From assembly GCA_030053915.1 (NCBI GenBank), contig JASGCT010000022.1, forward strand, positions 1-35,262: a stretch of 35,262 nt of DNA. Direction: 5' to 3'. This document shows, one piece after another, positions 33,701-35,262 of the stretch. The number at the start of each line of letters is the position of its first letter. Positions within the stretch are counted from its first letter, which is position 1. Origin of the DNA: Alphaproteobacteria bacterium (GTDB lineage Bacteria; Bacteroidota; Bacteroidia; Chitinophagales; Chitinophagaceae). The position numbers were made by a program, and so were the translations under genes. The notes below the pieces were generated by a model. That model was not told the DNA's origin. It was given only the letters and a program-made list of their open reading frames with translations, and did not search any database.

Positions 33701-35262
33701 TTTGCAACTGGAGACCAAGACAGTTTGTTCTTAAACGCTTCACGTGGTTATAAACTGGACAGTTTAGTTATTTATGATAGCAGTTCCAATTCTGCAATAA
33801 CTATTTTAAACCCCGGATCGAATTACGTTATTGATAGTTTACCAGCTGGTAATGTTTTGGTAAGTTTGTATGCCAGTCTTCAATTGAATCAAGTTTCAGT
33901 TAATTTAAACAACCTTGCTGGCGCTCAATATACACTTGAAAATGATAGTATCGGTTTAGATTCTTTTGCTGTTGTAAATTTGCAATTAACACAAGGTTAT
34001 TTTATCAATGCTGTGTATGTTAATAATATATTAATACCTACCCCAACAAATTCTACTATCTTAGTTAAAAATACCGATGGTACCGATTTAAATATTTATA
34101 TTGATTTAGAAAGAGAACTCAATGAAATTATTATTACCAATAGAGATCCTAATTTAGGTTTTACTCCTGATAATCTTTATGCTTATTATGGTTCAACTTC
34201 GCTTGTAAGTGTCGTAGCTCAAATTGGTTATGTCATAGATTCTATAGTTGTTAATGGTCGATTAATTAAAATTCCTTCGCAATCTCCATTTTATACCTAT
34301 ACCTTTAATAATGTTCGTGGTGATTCTACTATAAATATTAGTTTTAAACGTAAAGGTTTATACACCATTTCAACAACTATAAATTATGGTGGTTCAATTA
34401 CATCAACAACCTTAGTGGATACTGGAAATAATTTTACTGTAACATATATGCCTTATTCTGGTTTTAAAGTGGACAGTGTTTTTGTAGATAATATTTATGT
34501 TAAAGACTCATTTAAATCTTATACCTTTTATAGTCTCAATAACGACCATACCATTGTAGTTACATTTAAAAGTTTATATTATAGTTTAAGCGTCAATAAT
34601 TTTAATTTAAACATTACTAATTTAATTTGTGCTAATGCTAATAACGGTGCGTTAAATATTTCTGTAAAAGATACATTATTAACCTATATTTATAAACTTG
34701 CTTCAAGGTCTAAAAACGATACCTCATCAGCCAATACCCAAACATATTCTGGATTATCGGCTGGTGTTGATAGTATCGAAATATGGACAACAGATACCAC
34801 CGTAAATCATGTTAAATTTGCTTTTACTATAACCCAACCACAACCTATTTCGGCTTATAGTTATGTACAAACAAACGATAAATTATTACAACTTAATTTA
34901 GCAGGTGGCACCCTTTATACCATTCATTTAAACAATAAAACTTGGCAAACAACTGAAAGCATCAATACCATTCAATTAAATTCAGGTATCAATATTATTC
35001 ATGTTACTGACGAAAAATCTTGTTTAGGTTCTTATTCCGATACTATTTTAATTATTGATAATGTGGTATTATATCCCAATCCGGCTCAAAATTCAGTACA
35101 TATTAATTTAGGCGATTTTAGTGTTCTAGATGTTTTAGTAACTATTGAAATCCTAAATGAAAGAGGTGTTTTAGTTAAACGTCAACAATTTAATACTCAA
35201 GATCATGTTAATTTAGATATTTCAAATTTACCGAATGGTATTTATTTTGCTAAAATAATTGG
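27713..35262 (+). CDS. Giant T9SS-secreted surface protein with InlB-type and GLUG repeats (3' end outside window)
   Basis: One frame stays open from the ATG at 27713 to the window edge: 2,516 codons with no stop. A signal peptide (about 1-33, ending KVNCQ) is followed by six degenerate repeats of 70-80 residues (about 35-503, to nt ~29222) with a YYLDSL-type centre. Next come six divergent InlB B-type repeats (nt ~29224-30590), each with GGTITPS-like and GYxxDSxxVN motifs. A DRDHDGLIDIYAIEQLNNI segment introduces about nine GLUG-like repeats (nt ~31003-31800; IGGIAG... NSYS, ending INVYWDT). More InlB-type repeats follow (nt ~32270-34570), then a degenerate SprB-like segment (LICANANNGALNISV, TITQPQPI). 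The end is a type A T9SS sorting domain (VVLYPNPAQNSVHINL ... LPNGIYFAKII); only the last few residues are likely missing. It is probably a cell-surface adhesin. Confidence 0.93.
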   Translation, partial: MSNKFKNIFLRINIRIFFIILVICIFSSKVNCQTITLNTQIEQVPPADTLNLISGADNYRFNYTTPDGYYLQIVTYNGNIVRNDSVNGFTVYHVASNQNLRLEYVKISEYSILLKTVLDTQINIVQLGLAQPYRYQYAPINGYYLDSVNLRGVNYSHDSTNGFTFEVQNNLNALKLTYVKGLIILNTQVETLPPLNVINFLPGVNKYRFLYSPPPNYNLDSLKINNVIGNNDSTTGYTVTNFTTNQNLTLFYQFVYPNSFVLRTLSDQYQTPVLELPYNDRYRLTYTPPYSYYLDQLFYNKSLFNKDSIYGSASYYSIKFQTGFTIYNSAGGNQNITLVYQYYNPNSFVLNTITENPILQPLIFYYNGPVRLTYNPPLEYYLTDVKVNNSNPISGSADSVNSFTYRFATTNQTNIILDYQYVTPIVIRYSRITDIASRDTTYQFFYRNHVLPNYTFINNIPAGYAFDSLVYNNVRRTDANINTQFSVSNLNTDATIRLYYHRLYYNIATSANTGGTLTPANNRAYYDSNYTYYFTPNTNYRVDSVFINGSFMPNLNASSSYTFNRIRTNNAIRVVFRRYVFDITTTTNIGGTITPSHNAILDNFDTIHFSANIGYVIDSLLVNDVKTNFGNGYLRLGPIRASQTISLFTSRQKFTFNIAKINTNLNTTNTFDTTIYYDSFFSVNFTPPLGYVYDSIIVNGTQLNNWSETINYDSVRQSYDIKAYFSLKKFQITTNVNIPQGSITPSFITNYGTSINITYTATTGYTIDSVKVNNQILSNFGNTYTNNNVTENISIEVFASRTKFNLITSVNIPAGGTISPSTTIFYDNLFVVSYNANRGYTMDSVMIINGLDTITLYSGNSIPFFSVRNNIIVNLFVTPIPVNINARANVNDRGTVNSGSSFYGQSFTLNIQANNGYFIDTLKIGSAFYVIPFHRTRLNYTINNIVADSQVIVIFDSVGVVDRDHDGLIDIYAIEQLNNIRYDVSGARYKESVIDEGDNLGCPDGGCFGYELTNNLNFLDTNSYLSGEIDTNYIRNQGWKPIDDSVGYSLFLNGNNFTISNLYINATKDSVGLFVYLDSARILNLNFSNVFVRGVNKVGVLAGVINNSTIQNINVLNNNDTNTIASISGQAQIGGLTGVLKDSSIVNSIHILSTLSGTNRIGGIAGSVQNNALINNSYSRVFIDGGNTIGGIAGVVLDSSFIFTSYSQAYLKGDSILGGLTGCLINKSSIGNSFFIGDYRPEFNIVQNISSTMPSLLGGLAGVVNNQSTISNSYGRSININGNNQIGGLVGILDQSSGIVNTYVTESKVQGISKVGGIVGVAQNSSQINNSYSTAIVKASSNVGGIAGVNLSASAINVYWDTVTSLQNTDALSTTQGLSSQTLKDSSGLVKNLGNQFVYNSIPGSFYPKLLSTEDGSLINAQDTLVGQNAGNYSNIFIIWNNQDQNFEAFNNLASIDSFIILLDTLPKLMTYLDTVSGENSSYVYQISNFKPETYYYKIYNTGSQIYTDIISYTYNPPLYNIITSATPGSTIDPSSTAYLYNNVDVNFNVDPAYNLDSLVVNGHVMLLPNSPYNINSIYSNQSISLYTSRSQYSILTQQNVPNSVIISPSVSTILFDSMYQVTFTLNAGYKLDSVIVDDNKVMAFNSYTFSNIRENHYITVFASLSNQSITTSSNSIAGSITPSFTPLYGDTVDIDYAANYNATIDSILVNGVKQNQIQNDTGTITLIANQNYSIQLFSHFNVTQITTIEATIGANISSSKQSLTYFDTANIVFNPSVGYILDSVVLNNVKLPIRLDTLFSPFSYALYNRFGNDTFKVYASRQIFNVFKTYHNSSLSTIISANYKVYYDSSITLEFPRGSGDFIDSIYINYVKEKPPYQYPHVFDTIKSSKSIDIFYSVRQFNVITHTNNNGGSILGPSQPVNYFSDISVYFRALPGYKVDSLVINGKDTILNDTVNFYNLLVDKDYDITLYTSKLGYQLYKNSSSGAQITSNKTRFATGDQDSLFLNASRGYKLDSLVIYDSSSNSAITILNPGSNYVIDSLPAGNVLVSLYASLQLNQVSVNLNNLAGAQYTLENDSIGLDSFAVVNLQLTQGYFINAVYVNNILIPTPTNSTILVKNTDGTDLNIYIDLERELNEIIITNRDPNLGFTPDNLYAYYGSTSLVSVVAQIGYVIDSIVVNGRLIKIPSQSPFYTYTFNNVRGDSTINISFKRKGLYTISTTINYGGSITSTTLVDTGNNFTVTYMPYSGFKVDSVFVDNIYVKDSFKSYTFYSLNNDHTIVVTFKSLYYSLSVNNFNLNITNLICANANNGALNISVKDTLLTYIYKLASRSKNDTSSANTQTYSGLSAGVDSIEIWTTDTTVNHVKFAFTITQPQPISAYSYVQTNDKLLQLNLAGGTLYTIHLNNKTWQTTESINTIQLNSGINIIHVTDEKSCLGSYSDTILIIDNVVLYPNPAQNSVHINLGDFSVLDVLVTIEILNERGVLVKRQQFNTQDHVNLDISNLPNGIYFAKII

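Overview
The window looks like a chromosomal segment of a low-GC member of the Bacteroidota. Several signals agree. A giant secreted protein at the right edge ends in a type IX secretion (T9SS) type A sorting domain. There is an outer-membrane TonB-dependent receptor with an N-terminal carboxypeptidase-regulatory-like domain. Several unit starts carry TAnnTTTG-type -7 boxes, and Shine-Dalgarno sequences are scarce. Genus cannot be read from the sequence. No tRNA, rRNA, CRISPR array or complete insertion sequence was recognised.

Left edge (1-262): an array of a CTGCGTCTCTGCGGTGAAA-type repeat. It is read in frame into a fragment of a PD-(D/E)XK-nuclease-like gene that runs off the edge. 263-7370 (minus): a packed four-gene unit, transcribed in the order M1 aminopeptidase, proline dehydrogenase, thymidylate synthase (thyA), TonB-dependent receptor. 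7493-7921 (minus): SlyD-like FKBP prolyl isomerase, divergent from a GlcD-type FAD-linked oxidase (7978-9363) that is followed by a small outer-membrane-type protein. 9990-10883 (minus): bestrophin-family channel.

11187-23022 (plus): a long co-directional run. It holds a solo HsdR-N-like nuclease domain protein, dxs, an inosine monophosphate dehydrogenase with no CBS domains, a DUF4105/Lnb-like membrane protein, queD, a DUF2165 membrane protein, a lipoprotein with four FN3-like repeats and a DM13 domain, and trpE-trpG-trpD-trpC-trpF. The trp genes cover chorismate to indole-glycerol-phosphate; trpB and trpA are absent here. A convergent ketosynthase-like gene, related to those of flexirubin/aryl-polyene clusters, overlaps the trpF end.

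23638-26276: a DinB-family protein, then a minus-strand eutBC pair (adenosylcobalamin-dependent ethanolamine ammonia-lyase) with no microcompartment genes in view. 26438-35262: a secreted protein joining a divergent InlB-type repeat to an FGE-sulfatase/SUMF1 fold that lacks the catalytic cysteines, followed by a >2,500-residue T9SS surface protein built from the same kind of InlB-type repeat plus a block of GLUG repeats. This pair is the most distinctive accessory locus in the window.
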